Positions 35,559 through 45,073 of a stretch of DNA of 64,000 nucleotides are shown here, piece after piece. Both the position numbers and the translations under genes were made by a program. Source of the DNA: Acinetobacter lwoffii (GTDB taxonomy: Bacteria > Pseudomonadota > Gammaproteobacteria > Pseudomonadales > Moraxellaceae); NCBI RefSeq assembly GCF_022967985.1, contig NZ_JALJVC010000009.1, positions 49,501 through 113,500 on the forward strand, written 5' to 3'. Positions within the stretch are counted from its first letter, which is position 1. Each line of letters begins with the position of its first letter. The notes below the pieces were generated by a model that did no database searches, was not told the DNA's origin, and saw only the letters and a program-made list of their open reading frames with translations.

Positions 35559-37007
35559 ATGAAAAAAATATCGTATTTTAATCCTGTTCCGCAGCATGCG
35601 CAGGTCGTTAAATCACCTCACTATCACCCACAACCAAATAAACCTGGAAAAGGTCATGAACCAAATAAACCGGGGAAAGGTTATGTTCGCGATGAAACTG
35701 CAATTATTCTCAAACCTTCTACGCCTGAGGTAACGGAGTTTGGTAGCCAAATTGTTGGTATAGCCGATCCGTTTGTTACTATTATTGCAACTTATAATGG
35801 TCAGCAATATCAAACTACTGCTGATGCGCAGGGAAGTTGGTCACTGAATAATCCTATCTCAGGCACTGGCTCAGTGACGATTGTTGCTGTAAATGCAAAA
35901 GGAATTGTTTCCTTAGAAATTGGATTAGCGCAAATAGCACCACTACCTCCGAGTATACCTGTGTTTTCTCAAGAGGGTGATTATTTAGTCGGTACGGCTG
36001 ATCCACATGTGACGGTGGTGGTTAGGCATAATGGTGTTGAATATAACACCGAAGCTGATGCAAATGGGCAATGGATACTTCTAAATCCGATTGTGCCGGG
36101 TACTTTTATAGAAGTATTTGCTCGTAATGAACTTGGAGAAGAGTCTCCACCTATTATTTCTGGTATGGCACCACTTCCTGAAATTCCGGTATTTCCAGAT
36201 TGGGCACCTATTACCCCAGTGATTTTAGAGCAGGGTGAATATCTATCAGGTAAAACAACCCCTCATACGCAGATTATTGTGATGGCAAATGATTATGAAT
36301 ATTCAACCAGTGTTGATGGTCAGGGGAATTGGTCGTTACTCAACCCAATTGCACAAGGAGGAACTTTAGAGATTTATGCGGTAAATGATTTAGGTATTCG
36401 ATCTAACATCATTGCATTGGCGATTCCTGTGGTATTTCCTGAGCCGGAATTACCTGTTATAGAGCCAGAACAGCCAAGTTACATCTTGTTTGAGCCAGTT
36501 GTCCCTACTATTTTGGAAAATGGCGAACAGCTTACTGGCGAGGCAATGCCTTACGGTAAAATTGTGATTCTTGCTGATAGTCAGGAATATGTGACTTATG
36601 CAAATGCAAAGGGTGAGTGGAGTATAGAAAATCCAATTGCACAAGGTGGCTTCTTGACTTTATATTCGGAGAATGCAGCAGGCCAGCGTAGTGAAACTAT
36701 TTCATTAGCAAAAATTAATTTTCCATTAAACGTGGAGCAACATGCTTCTATTGAGGATATTCTTACTACAGCGATTGAGCAAGATGAAGAATCTGCAAGT
36801 TTAGAAAATGATCATCAAGATATTCAGGTTGATTTAACATTGCTCCTACAAGATATAGAAAGGCCGACTACATCAGTTTCACTCATTGAGCCGATTGTGG
36901 TGGAAGCACGAGAAGAAAGCTTCGAAGTCCCTTATTTTGCCGACCAAAATATTAATTCACAGCTTATACAACAGCAGCTATTTGATCAGATTAATATTAT
37001 TGGATAA
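35559..37007 (+). CDS. Four-repeat bacterial Ig-like protein, no signal peptide
   Basis: 482 residues from ATG 35559 (AAGG about 8 bases upstream). The N-terminus has no Sec signal but a doubled EPNKPGKGH/Y-type motif (about 27-42). It is followed by four Ig-like (Bap-type) repeats of about 78 residues, starting near 55, 133, 217 and 310, each ending in PTG/NPI-type loops (for example NGQWILLNPIVPGTFIEVFARN and GNWSLLNPIAQGGTLEIYAVN), then an acidic low-complexity tail (about 400-482). These repeats are the building blocks of giant adhesins such as Bap and BLP; this looks like a miniature relative, possibly secreted by a type I system, but no transporter is adjacent. More AT-rich codon usage than its neighbours suggests acquisition or fast evolution. 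Function unknown. Confidence 0.75.
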   Translation: MKKISYFNPVPQHAQVVKSPHYHPQPNKPGKGHEPNKPGKGYVRDETAIILKPSTPEVTEFGSQIVGIADPFVTIIATYNGQQYQTTADAQGSWSLNNPISGTGSVTIVAVNAKGIVSLEIGLAQIAPLPPSIPVFSQEGDYLVGTADPHVTVVVRHNGVEYNTEADANGQWILLNPIVPGTFIEVFARNELGEESPPIISGMAPLPEIPVFPDWAPITPVILEQGEYLSGKTTPHTQIIVMANDYEYSTSVDGQGNWSLLNPIAQGGTLEIYAVNDLGIRSNIIALAIPVVFPEPELPVIEPEQPSYILFEPVVPTILENGEQLTGEAMPYGKIVILADSQEYVTYANAKGEWSIENPIAQGGFLTLYSENAAGQRSETISLAKINFPLNVEQHASIEDILTTAIEQDEESASLENDHQDIQVDLTLLLQDIERPTTSVSLIEPIVVEAREESFEVPYFADQNINSQLIQQQLFDQINIIG

Positions 37008-37033
37008 AAAAGGGAGCATTTGCTCCCTTTTTT
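37006..37033. terminator. Bidirectional terminator between Ig-repeat gene and DUF2797 gene
   Basis: A perfect 13-bp stem AAAAAAGGGAGCA/TGCTCCCTTTTTT (37006-37018 with 37021-37033), serving both converging genes. Confidence 0.95.
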
Positions 37034-37035
37034 AA

Positions 37036-37908
37036 TTATTCAGCACGAATAATCAGTTCATAACCGGTATATTTGCGCATATTAATTACGCCAGTATCCA
37101 GAATTAAATACTGACCCTTGATGCCTTGTAATTTGCCACGAATGACAGGAGTTTTATCCAGATTATGCGATTTAATCTTTTCTGGATATTGTTCTACCGG
37201 ATAAATAAATTCTCGTGCGAATTCATCTTCCAATACTTCAATATTTTCATTAAATTCTAGATTCTGATTAAATTCTTCGCGAATGCTTTGAATTTTAGGC
37301 GCAAATTCTTCCAGCAGTTGTTCACGCACTTCAATCAGGTTCAATGGTTCTGCTTCACCTTTCAGTAGCTTGCGCCAGTCAGTTTTATCAGCAACCTGCG
37401 TACCAAACATGACCTCAAGCTTTCCGGAAAGACGACGTGAGCCCACTTTCATAATCGGCAGGGCCTGGGTGGCACCCTGATCAAGCCAGCGAGTCGGCAT
37501 TTGGCTGGTACGGGTAATGCCGACCTTTAATGCACTGGAATTGGCCAGATAGACAATATGTGGTTGGAAGCAGACATTCTGTGCAAATTCATCTTCGCGG
37601 CAAGTGCCCAAATGATAATGGCACGTCTCTGGCTTCATGATGCACATATCACATGAAGCATTGGTTTTAAAACATTTAAAACAGTGACCTTGCGAAAATG
37701 ATTTGGAAGTTTTGTTGCCACAGGACACGCAGTAAATATTACCGGTCCATTCAATCTCGATTTCCTGGCCTAAATTAAACGGAAGATCAATTTCTGCACG
37801 ATCTAAAATTAATTTATATTCAACATTTGCCCGCTGTATCTGTTGATCAGTTACACTAAGGTCCTTGAGGCCGACGTGCATTTTATGACAAATGCCCTGA
37901 AGTTCCAT
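37036..37908 (-). CDS. DUF2797 family protein
   Basis: 290-residue protein that I recognise as DUF2797, of unknown function. It has a cysteine-rich zinc-binding region (YCVSCGNKTSKSFSQGHCFKCFKTNASCDMC, about 58-88; more cysteines at CHYHLGTC) followed by a GIY-YIG-nuclease-like segment (VYLANSSALKVGITR, about 118-132). The GIY-YIG resemblance suggests nucleic-acid processing, but the nuclease residues are not clearly complete. The C-terminal third is acidic. Single gene, divergent from the 156-residue gene at 37943. Confidence 0.85.
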   Translation of the reverse strand: MELQGICHKMHVGLKDLSVTDQQIQRANVEYKLILDRAEIDLPFNLGQEIEIEWTGNIYCVSCGNKTSKSFSQGHCFKCFKTNASCDMCIMKPETCHYHLGTCREDEFAQNVCFQPHIVYLANSSALKVGITRTSQMPTRWLDQGATQALPIMKVGSRRLSGKLEVMFGTQVADKTDWRKLLKGEAEPLNLIEVREQLLEEFAPKIQSIREEFNQNLEFNENIEVLEDEFAREFIYPVEQYPEKIKSHNLDKTPVIRGKLQGIKGQYLILDTGVINMRKYTGYELIIRAE

Positions 37909-37942
37909 AAAAATTACTCACTTAAATCATAAGGATGCAGTT

Positions 37943-38413
37943 ATGGCTGAGCAGAATGTCATTACCTCGATGCTAGACGATTTCGCACAGGAACAGCCAA
38001 TTCATACTGCTATTTGTATTGGGCAGGACTTGAGCCAAGTCCAGTTTCAGCCAGCTATTCAATGGTCCTATTTTAGCGTATCTGACTTTTTAAATCTGCC
38101 TTTTCAGCAACGTTATGACTTGGCTGTGGTGATGCTGGATACTGTAGAAACAGAACATTTGTCTGAACAGATCATGAGTCAAATTCTGGTGAAATTACGT
38201 GATTTGTTTGCCAAACGGCTAGTGGTGATCAGCCGGATGCAAAATGAAAAGTTATTGAGAGCTTTAGGATTTACCCAGCTGATTGACAAAACTATACATG
38301 AGGCCGATTTTGCGCTGTGGCAGTTTAATATTTTAACCTATAAGCACGTGCCAGACTGGTTTAACTCCAAATTTTGGGCCAATCCGGAAAACTGGGATAA
38401 ATTTCGCTGGTAA
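37943..38413 (+). CDS. DUF6231-like hypothetical protein
   Basis: 156 residues with an alpha/beta pattern like a Rossmann half (TAICIGQDLSQVQF, YDLAVVMLDTVETEHL, LFAKRLVVISRM), but no clear SAM motif, so a degenerate methyltransferase-like fold is possible. C-terminal tail ends PDWFNSKFWANPENWDKFRW, rich in Trp/Asn. I recall such proteins as DUF6231 in Acinetobacter and Pseudomonas. Divergently transcribed from DUF2797 with only 34 bases between starts. Function unknown. Confidence 0.75.
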   Translation: MAEQNVITSMLDDFAQEQPIHTAICIGQDLSQVQFQPAIQWSYFSVSDFLNLPFQQRYDLAVVMLDTVETEHLSEQIMSQILVKLRDLFAKRLVVISRMQNEKLLRALGFTQLIDKTIHEADFALWQFNILTYKHVPDWFNSKFWANPENWDKFRW

Positions 38414-38518
38414 GCTAAAAACTAGCTTAACTAAGATTGCAAATATTAACACAATCTTGCCTAGACAATATGAGGGCAGGCCGTATTCTGTAATTAAGAT
38501 GCACATAGGATATAGGAT

Positions 38519-39190
38519 ATGACAAACCTGAGTAGTATTGTGGAAATATTAGCAAAGCAGGCATTGGGTGGCGGGCAGTCGCAGCAGAAATCCTCACAAC
38601 AAGGTGGCTTGGCAGATATCCTAGGGTCTGTGCTAGGGCATTTAAACCAGTCAAATCCTCAGCAAAATCAAAATACTCAAAACCAGCAAAATCAAACCGG
38701 CCAGCAGAATCGACAAAATGGTCTGGGGGCAATTTTAGGTTCAGTACTAAGTCAGCTCGGTGGTGGTAGTACTCAAAGTACTGCTCAGTCTCGTTCAGGA
38801 CTAGGTGGTTCTACCGGTAAAACCCTATTGATTGCTGTATTGCCTTTAGTGTTGGCCTGGATTCAAAAACAAGGCGGTTTGCAAGGTGCGTTGGACAAGC
38901 TAAAAGGACAGGGACTCAACAGCCAGGTCGATGATTGGGTATCGACTGGTCCCGGTGAAAATGCCAATGTTGATCCGCAGCAGATGCAAAACCTGTTTGA
39001 TGATCAGGAAGTTGAAGAAGTAGCACAGCAAACGCATGCACCGAAGCAGGATGTTTATAGTGCGATTTCACAGGTCTTGCCGCAGATTATTGATTCGCTT
39101 ACTCCACAAGGTGAGCAGACCAGTAAGCAAGAAGCCAATAATGATATTCAAAATGTATTGAATATGGTTTCAGGACTTCTTAAAAAATAA
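38519..39190 (+). CDS. YidB-like (DUF937) protein
   Basis: 223 residues: a Gln/Ser/Asn-rich N-terminal half with repeated short hydrophobic motifs (GLADILGSVLGHL at about 31-43 and GLGAILGSVLSQL at about 69-81), a helix with a hydrophobic core (KTLLIAVLPLVLAWI, about 101-115), then the YidB-type region GLNSQVDDWVSTGPG and a C-terminal helical part. YidB-like proteins have no agreed function. The duplicated LGSVL motif inside one protein suggests internal repetition. Ends at a good terminator. Confidence 0.85.
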   Translation: MTNLSSIVEILAKQALGGGQSQQKSSQQGGLADILGSVLGHLNQSNPQQNQNTQNQQNQTGQQNRQNGLGAILGSVLSQLGGGSTQSTAQSRSGLGGSTGKTLLIAVLPLVLAWIQKQGGLQGALDKLKGQGLNSQVDDWVSTGPGENANVDPQQMQNLFDDQEVEEVAQQTHAPKQDVYSAISQVLPQIIDSLTPQGEQTSKQEANNDIQNVLNMVSGLLKK

Positions 39191-39201
39191 ATCTAAACAT
39201 T

Positions 39202-39233
39202 AAAAAAATCCCAATATCTGTCGGGATTTTTTA
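39202..39233 (+). terminator. Terminator after YidB-like gene
   Basis: AAAAAAATCCC (39202-39212) pairs with GGGATTTTTT (39223-39232), usable in both directions for the converging minus-strand genes. Confidence 0.85.
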
Positions 39234-39256
39234 ATAACTATTAAATGATTTAGAAT

Positions 39257-39871
39257 TTAATCTAGATTCATGCTAAACAGCTGATTAGATTTACAAATTT
39301 TCTTGGCAACATAATGAGATTTTCTCATGCGAATCAGGATAATCTGCGACTGAAACCCGAGTTCACCAAACTCAGGTTCTACCTGTACATAATGTAGTTG
39401 TCCATACTCATCCCGTACCCGTGCTTGAGCAGAAAAACCGGGACGGGCATTGCCACTGGAAATCGTTGCCAGACGACCAAGTAGATTGACATTGTTCTTT
39501 TTATATTTAGGGGGAATGACCTGATCCAGACAGTGAATCATAAAAATAGTAAAAAAAGTCGCAATGATCAAAGCTGGAATAATCAGATAATAGGCAGGCA
39601 GAAATTTAAATTCCTGAAAATAGATCAGGAACTGTAAAACATAGCCGGCAAAGCTAAAATTCATCAGGAAGAAAAACACAATCAAAGTTTTGGAGAATTT
39701 GACGTTTAGTAGATCCATCTGCTGAAAGTCATAAGGTGAAATTTTTTGCAGAAACTTGCTGGGTCTGAGTCCAAAATAGAAACCAATGGTTTTCACCACA
39801 CCAAACAGAATAATCGCCAATAAACTCAGATGAAAAGGCATCAGGTTATAGTCTAGAAAAAATGCAGGCAT
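39257..39871 (-). CDS. Membrane protein resembling YqiJ/DUF1449 OB-fold family
   Basis: About 204 residues from ATG 39871. Three hydrophobic segments (about 12-30, 60-80 and 92-118) in a topology like YqiJ, then a soluble C-terminal domain with a beta-rich OB-fold look (NLLGRLATISSGNARPGFSAQARVRDEYG, then YVQVEPEFGELGFQSQIILIR). YqiJ proteins usually sit with a flotillin-like YqiK; no flotillin is here. The family match is by pattern only. Third gene of a minus-strand set, 19 bases after the Rieske gene. Confidence 0.55.
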   Translation of the reverse strand: MPAFFLDYNLMPFHLSLLAIILFGVVKTIGFYFGLRPSKFLQKISPYDFQQMDLLNVKFSKTLIVFFFLMNFSFAGYVLQFLIYFQEFKFLPAYYLIIPALIIATFFTIFMIHCLDQVIPPKYKKNNVNLLGRLATISSGNARPGFSAQARVRDEYGQLHYVQVEPEFGELGFQSQIILIRMRKSHYVAKKICKSNQLFSMNLD

Positions 39872-39890
39872 GGTGAAGTCCGTTTTCGTC

Positions 39891-40214
39891 TTATTCTGAG
39901 AGGTAAATTCCACCATCAGAATGCACGGTAATCTCTACTTTTTCAAGTGCTTGACCTTGGCAAGGCCCAGAAATGCATTCACCGCTTTCTACCAGAAACA
40001 AGGCGCCATGCGTGGAGCATTCAATAAATTCCTGATCACGATCCAAAAACTGGTTTTCCAGAAATTCCAGTTCAACCTGCAAATGCGGACACAGGTTTTG
40101 ATAGGCATAGAAGGCACCGTCACGCTGTGTGATAAAGATATTGTCTCCATCAGGAAGCTCAAAAGAGCGTGCTTCGCGCTCTGGAACGTCTTCGGTCATG
40201 CAGATTTTAAACAT
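39891..40214 (-). CDS. Rieske-type [2Fe-2S] protein
   Basis: 107-residue single-domain Rieske ferredoxin. The cluster motifs are CPHLQVEL (Cys-x-His box, about residue 40) and CSTHGALF (Cys-x2-His box, about 65), the spacing of soluble Rieske proteins such as dioxygenase ferredoxins. The start ATG at 40214 overlaps the TAA of the preceding kinase by one base (TAATG), so translation is coupled; an ATG nine bases earlier is an alternative. The redox partner is unknown, and no oxygenase is adjacent. Confidence 0.88.
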   Translation of the reverse strand: MFKICMTEDVPEREARSFELPDGDNIFITQRDGAFYAYQNLCPHLQVELEFLENQFLDRDQEFIECSTHGALFLVESGECISGPCQGQALEKVEITVHSDGGIYLSE

Positions 40215-41218
40215 TAAGCACATTCCTTTTGAAAGTCTTGTAATAATGCCGCATAGTCTTCAACTGCCAGGCGCGGACCAAATTGTGAAACCACTTGGCT
40301 CGAAATGAGAATCGCCAGTTCAGCCGCAGCTTGAAGACCCAAATTAGCATTCAATCCGTACAGGAAAGCCCCGGCAAAAGCATCACCGGCACCGTTGGCA
40401 TCTACTGCAGGCACTTTACGGCCAGGAACAGTAAATGTATTTTGATAATCCGAAATCAGTGCGCCTTCAGCTGACAATGTAATGACAACGTGCTGACTGA
40501 TTGTTTTTAATTTAAGCAGGGCTGCCTCAAGATTATCTGTTTCTGTATACATCAGCGCTTCTTGCTGGTTACATAACAGCAAGTCTACACCATCTGCAAT
40601 CATTTCATCCAAACCGGCACGCGCGTATTGCACCATGGCAGGATCAGATAAAGTTAGGGCAATTTTAACGCCATTGGCACGGGCAATATCACGTGCTTGT
40701 TGTACGGCATGACGTGCTGTGTCAGAAGTTGATAAATAACCTTCGAGATATAGCCATTTCGCGCTATTTAGTGCGCTGAAATCAATTTGTTGATCAGTCA
40801 GTTCGGCCGTAATACCCAGATAGGTATGCATAGTACGTTCAGAATCAGGGCTGACCAGAACCATACATGTCCCTGTCACGCCTTCACTGATCGATTGGGT
40901 GGTGGTTTTAATACCGGCATCATTTAAACCTTTCAGGTAGATGTGTCCCAGTTCGTCATTGCCGACACGACAGCCATAAAATGCAGAACCACCGAGCGCA
41001 GAGAATGCCACAGTAGTGTTGGCTGCTGAACCGCCTGAAGCCTGACCTTTATACACTTGAGTCGCTTGAAGATTTTGATAAAGAGTGGCCTGAGTCTCAC
41101 CATCTGCAAGTTGCATGGTGCCTTTTTGCAAGTGATGTGCAGTTAAAAAGTCATCAGAAACTTTAAATTCTTGGTCAATCAGCGCATTACCAATCGCAAA
41201 AAGATCAACAGTTGCCAT
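40214..41218 (-). CDS. PfkB-family carbohydrate kinase, adenosine-kinase-like
   Basis: 334-residue ribokinase/PfkB-fold sugar kinase. PfkB signatures are present: N-terminal NALIDQEF, GGSAANTTVAFSALGG (about 60-75), and C-terminal DANGAGDAFAGAFLYG (about 285-300) with the catalytic Asp and anion hole. Proteins like this are annotated as adenosine kinase in the genus, which would phosphorylate adenosine to AMP for purine salvage; the substrate cannot be proven from sequence. ATG 41218 is used because the next upstream codon is TTG. First gene of a three-gene set with the Rieske and YqiJ-like genes. Confidence 0.85.
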   Translation of the reverse strand: MATVDLFAIGNALIDQEFKVSDDFLTAHHLQKGTMQLADGETQATLYQNLQATQVYKGQASGGSAANTTVAFSALGGSAFYGCRVGNDELGHIYLKGLNDAGIKTTTQSISEGVTGTCMVLVSPDSERTMHTYLGITAELTDQQIDFSALNSAKWLYLEGYLSTSDTARHAVQQARDIARANGVKIALTLSDPAMVQYARAGLDEMIADGVDLLLCNQQEALMYTETDNLEAALLKLKTISQHVVITLSAEGALISDYQNTFTVPGRKVPAVDANGAGDAFAGAFLYGLNANLGLQAAAELAILISSQVVSQFGPRLAVEDYAALLQDFQKECA

Positions 41219-41494
41219 GTTCAAATATCACATTAAAAATGAAAGTCCTAAGTTTACACGATTGCTTGGGATTGCTGTAGTTTGCTGAATCATTTTCAAA
41301 TACTTTTCAAAAATGCCGTATTTTGTTCAGCAGCTATCTTTGGTCTAAAAACTGACTTATTTTTGTGCACTAGGGCGCTGCAGCATTGATTTAAGGATCA
41401 CATTTTATTTATAAAGAGATATCGCTCCTGGCATGATACTTTAAGTCGCTTGGCAACTGTCATTCTCCACAACAATTTCAAATAGTGTGCGTAT

Positions 41495-41947
41495 ATGAAT
41501 ATTAAAATTGTAACAGCCGAACAACTCCCGGATCAGATCGAAACACTGGCAACTCTGGCACGTAAAGAAGGCTATAATTTGGTAGATAAGTTAATAGAAG
41601 AATATCGCACCGGGAAAAACTGCTTTAGCCACGCTAATGAATATCTGGTGGTGGCGCATGATGGCAAGAAATTGGTTGCCTGTGGCGGCTTAAACCAGCA
41701 ATGGGGAGATAACGGCATTGAAGAGCGGATTGGTCGGGTACGTCGTTTCTATGTGCATCCGAAATATCGTCAGCATGGCGTAGGCAAACAGCTTTTGGCT
41801 TACCTAGAGCAATTGGCACGTCCGCATTATTCGGCTTTGTGCCTGCAAACAGATACCCGACTAGCCGCCAGTTTTTATCAAAAGCAGAATTATGTATTTG
41901 TGGAAAACAATCCAAGCTATAACTATTTTAAATATCTGATTTCTTAA
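41495..41947 (+). CDS. GNAT-family N-acetyltransferase
   Basis: 150-residue acetyltransferase of the Gcn5-related superfamily. The acetyl-CoA-binding stretch is visible (RVRRFYVHPKYRQHGVGKQLLAYLEQLA, about 84-111, with the Q/R-x-x-G-x-G/A pattern RQHGVG), followed by LCLQTDTRLAASFYQKQNYVFVE, the typical beta-6/alpha-4 end. Targets are small molecules or protein N-termini and cannot be chosen. Single gene in its own spacer. Confidence 0.85.
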   Translation: MNIKIVTAEQLPDQIETLATLARKEGYNLVDKLIEEYRTGKNCFSHANEYLVVAHDGKKLVACGGLNQQWGDNGIEERIGRVRRFYVHPKYRQHGVGKQLLAYLEQLARPHYSALCLQTDTRLAASFYQKQNYVFVENNPSYNYFKYLIS

Positions 41948-42112
41948 GCTTGTAAATACTCATCTAGATGCAGGAAGTAAATTTGATGATTTAATTTTCA
42001 AATGATCAAGTTTACTTAATTCGATCAAAATCCTCGGTTTTCAACGTGAATAATTCAGATAACTAAAGCTATAATGCGCTTAGTTATTTTAATTAAAGCA
42101 TTAGGAGATCGC

Positions 42113-45052
42113 ATGACTGTAGATGTCACTGAAACCATTTCTCAAACTGTACATCCTGCGTTTCAGTTGGTACGTCAACAACATGTTGAAGCTTTAGACA
42201 TTTTCGTGTCTGAATATAAACATAAAGTGACTGGCGCCACACATTATCATCTGGCGACCAATCACGACGAAAATGTCTTTCTGGTGGCGTTTCGTACCCA
42301 GCCGATGGATTCTAAAGGCGAAGCACATATTCTGGAACATACTGCGCTGTGTGGTTCAGAAAAATTCCCGGTGCGTGATCCATTCTTCCTGATGATTCGC
42401 CGTTCACTGAATACTTTCATGAATGCCTTTACTGCGGCGGACTGGACTGCGTACCCATTTGCGACGCAGAACAGCAAGGATTTCCAGAACCTGCTTGAAG
42501 TGTATATGGATGCAGCATTTGCTGCGAACCTCAATCCACTAGATTTTGCCCAGGAAGGCATTCGCATTGAGCTGGAAAATGGCGAGCCTGTCTATAAAGG
42601 CGTGGTCTTTAATGAAATGAAAGGTGCGATGAGTTCGCCTTCAGATCAGTTGTATCACACGCTGGCACATCATTTATTCCCAAATACGACCTATCACTAT
42701 AATTCGGGTGGTGATCCTAAAGATATTCCTGACCTGACTTACCAAGAGTTGGTTGATTTCTATAAGTCACATTATCATCCAAGTAATGCAGTCTTCATGA
42801 CCTTTGGCAATAAGACCGCATTCGAATTGCAAGAGCAGTTTGAACATCTGGCATTGTCTAAATTTGAAAAAGGTCAGACGCTGTATCCAACACCTGAAAC
42901 CCGCCTGACTGCACCATTGACGGTGACAGACAGCTATGCGGTCGATGCCGAAGATCTACAGGACAAGACCTATCATGTGCTGTCATGGTTATTACCGGAA
43001 GCCAGTGACATTAAACTGCGTTTGGGCATGCGTTTAGTTGAAGGTATCTTATTAGAAGATTCAGCATCGCCACTGCGTCATTATCTGGAAACTTGTGGTT
43101 ATGCAGATGCAACAGGTCCATTCATGGGCGTGGATGATTCTAATTTTGAAATGACTTTCTACTGCGCGGTACAGGGTTCAAATCCTGAACATGCAGAAGA
43201 ATTTAAAAATGGTGTGTTTAAGGTTCTGGAAGATGTTGCCTCTAAACCAGTTGATCAGAGCATGGTCGATGCGATCCTGCATCAAATTGAATTGCATCAG
43301 CGTGAAATCAATGGCGATGGTACGCCGTATGGTTTGAGCTTGATTCTGAGCGGTCTGGGTAGCGCGATTCATCATCGTGATCCGGTCGAAGTTTGGGATG
43401 TGGACTCTGCGATTGCCGCAGTCAAAGAAGAGCTGCAAGATCCGATGTGGTTATCCAATCTGCTCAAAGAGCATCTGCTGGATAATCCACATCGTGTCCA
43501 ATTGACACTGGTTCCGGATGCGACTAAATCTGCTAAAGAAGCAGCGGATGAAAAAGCGCGTTTGGCTGAAATTGGCAAGAATCTGACTGAAGAGCAGAAA
43601 GCGGAAATTATTGCCCAGACTGAAGCATTGAATATTCGTCAGGACACGCCGGATGACTTGAACTTATTGCCGAAAGTCGGTCTGGAAGATGTTCCTGCGG
43701 AATTACAGATTGTGCAAGGTCAGTTACGCGAGATTATCTGTAACCGTGTTGATACGCCGTTGAACCTGTATCATGCCGGTACTAATGGTATTTATTACCA
43801 ACAGGTTCTGGTTAATATTCCGGATGAAGTGGTGCAGTCGCCTTACTTTAACCTGCTTTCAATCCTGATGGGTGAGGTGGGTGCGGGTGAATATGATTAT
43901 CTTGAGTTCCAGCAACTGCAAACAGCGGTAAGTGGCGGTCTGGGCATGGGCGCATCTTTGCGTTCTAAAGTCGATGACAAAAACAAGATTACTGCCTGGT
44001 TGACGCTAACGACCAAATCTTTGGTGAATCATCTCGATGCGATCCGTCTGTTAAAGATTGGTTTTGAACAGCTTCGTTTTGATGAGAAAGACCGTATTGT
44101 TGAACTGTTACAACAGCGTAAAACGCGCTGGCAGTCACGTATTTCTGGTTCTGGACATAGCTATGCAATGCAAACGGCTTCACGTCAGCATAGTGCATTG
44201 GCTTTGCGTGATTATCACAATACCGGTTTGGGTGCATTGAACTGGCTAATCGAACTGGTGTCTAAGATCGAAAAAGATCCGGCTGAATACGATCTGCTGA
44301 TTGATGAATTAAAACGGATTCATCGGGTCTTGTTGCAAGCACCAAAGCAATTCCTGCTAGTGTGTGAAGAACCACAATCTGAGCATCTGATCGAAGAAAT
44401 CCAGAATGTCTGGGACAAACTTGCGGTTGATCCAGCACCGGTTGCACTGACTCAAGTCGAAAAACTGACCCATGATCAGCACGAAGCCTGGTTGATTCAA
44501 GCCAATGTCCAGTTCTGTGCGGCTGCTTATCCGGCAGTTGAAGTTTCACATCCTGATGCTGCTGCATTGATGGTACTGGCGGGTTATTTGCGTAATGGCT
44601 TCCTGCACAGCGCCATTCGTGAAAAAGGCGGTGCCTATGGTGGTGGTGCGAGCTATGACGGCAATGCCTGTTCGTTCCGTTTCTACAGCTATCGTGACCC
44701 ACGTCTGGCAGAAACTTTCCAGGATTTTGATGCGAGTATCCAGTGGTTACTCAATGCACCACAACAGCCGCATCAACTGGAAGAAGCCATTCTGGGTCTG
44801 ATTGCCAGCATGGATAAACCGGGTTCACCGGCAGGCGAAGCCATTACTGCATGTTATTCTTACTTGCATCAACGTACACCAGCGTTCCGTAAAAAATTAC
44901 GTGAACGTTTATTGAATGTCACACTGGATGATTTGCAGCGTGTTGCACAGACCTATCTGGTCGAGCAGCAGGCGACGAAAGCCGTTGTGGCACCAGTGGC
45001 AAAACGTGAAATGCTGGAGCAGCTTGGTTTTGTAATTCAACAAGTTCTATAA
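42113..45052 (+). CDS. M16C zinc metallopeptidase, PreP-like
   Basis: 979-residue protease of the presequence-protease (PreP/Cym1) subgroup of the M16 family, which degrades unfolded peptides. The inverted zinc motif HILEHTALCGSEKFPVRDP (HxxEH about residues 76-80, with the more distal Glu near 160) lies in the first half, with four M16-type domains linked by a helical segment. ATG 42113 is preferred because TTAGGAGA is eight bases upstream; the longer frame back to 42074 lacks support. No signal peptide, so probably cytosolic. The gene is followed 21 bases later by pldA on the same strand. Confidence 0.93.
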   Translation: MTVDVTETISQTVHPAFQLVRQQHVEALDIFVSEYKHKVTGATHYHLATNHDENVFLVAFRTQPMDSKGEAHILEHTALCGSEKFPVRDPFFLMIRRSLNTFMNAFTAADWTAYPFATQNSKDFQNLLEVYMDAAFAANLNPLDFAQEGIRIELENGEPVYKGVVFNEMKGAMSSPSDQLYHTLAHHLFPNTTYHYNSGGDPKDIPDLTYQELVDFYKSHYHPSNAVFMTFGNKTAFELQEQFEHLALSKFEKGQTLYPTPETRLTAPLTVTDSYAVDAEDLQDKTYHVLSWLLPEASDIKLRLGMRLVEGILLEDSASPLRHYLETCGYADATGPFMGVDDSNFEMTFYCAVQGSNPEHAEEFKNGVFKVLEDVASKPVDQSMVDAILHQIELHQREINGDGTPYGLSLILSGLGSAIHHRDPVEVWDVDSAIAAVKEELQDPMWLSNLLKEHLLDNPHRVQLTLVPDATKSAKEAADEKARLAEIGKNLTEEQKAEIIAQTEALNIRQDTPDDLNLLPKVGLEDVPAELQIVQGQLREIICNRVDTPLNLYHAGTNGIYYQQVLVNIPDEVVQSPYFNLLSILMGEVGAGEYDYLEFQQLQTAVSGGLGMGASLRSKVDDKNKITAWLTLTTKSLVNHLDAIRLLKIGFEQLRFDEKDRIVELLQQRKTRWQSRISGSGHSYAMQTASRQHSALALRDYHNTGLGALNWLIELVSKIEKDPAEYDLLIDELKRIHRVLLQAPKQFLLVCEEPQSEHLIEEIQNVWDKLAVDPAPVALTQVEKLTHDQHEAWLIQANVQFCAAAYPAVEVSHPDAAALMVLAGYLRNGFLHSAIREKGGAYGGGASYDGNACSFRFYSYRDPRLAETFQDFDASIQWLLNAPQQPHQLEEAILGLIASMDKPGSPAGEAITACYSYLHQRTPAFRKKLRERLLNVTLDDLQRVAQTYLVEQQATKAVVAPVAKREMLEQLGFVIQQVL

Positions 45053-45073
45053 ATAAAAAAAAGAGGATAAGGG

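Noticed and set aside
44262..44702. 146-codon antisense frame within the PreP-like protease gene
   Set aside because: His/Arg-rich translation typical of a reverse reading; the M16C frame accounts for this region.
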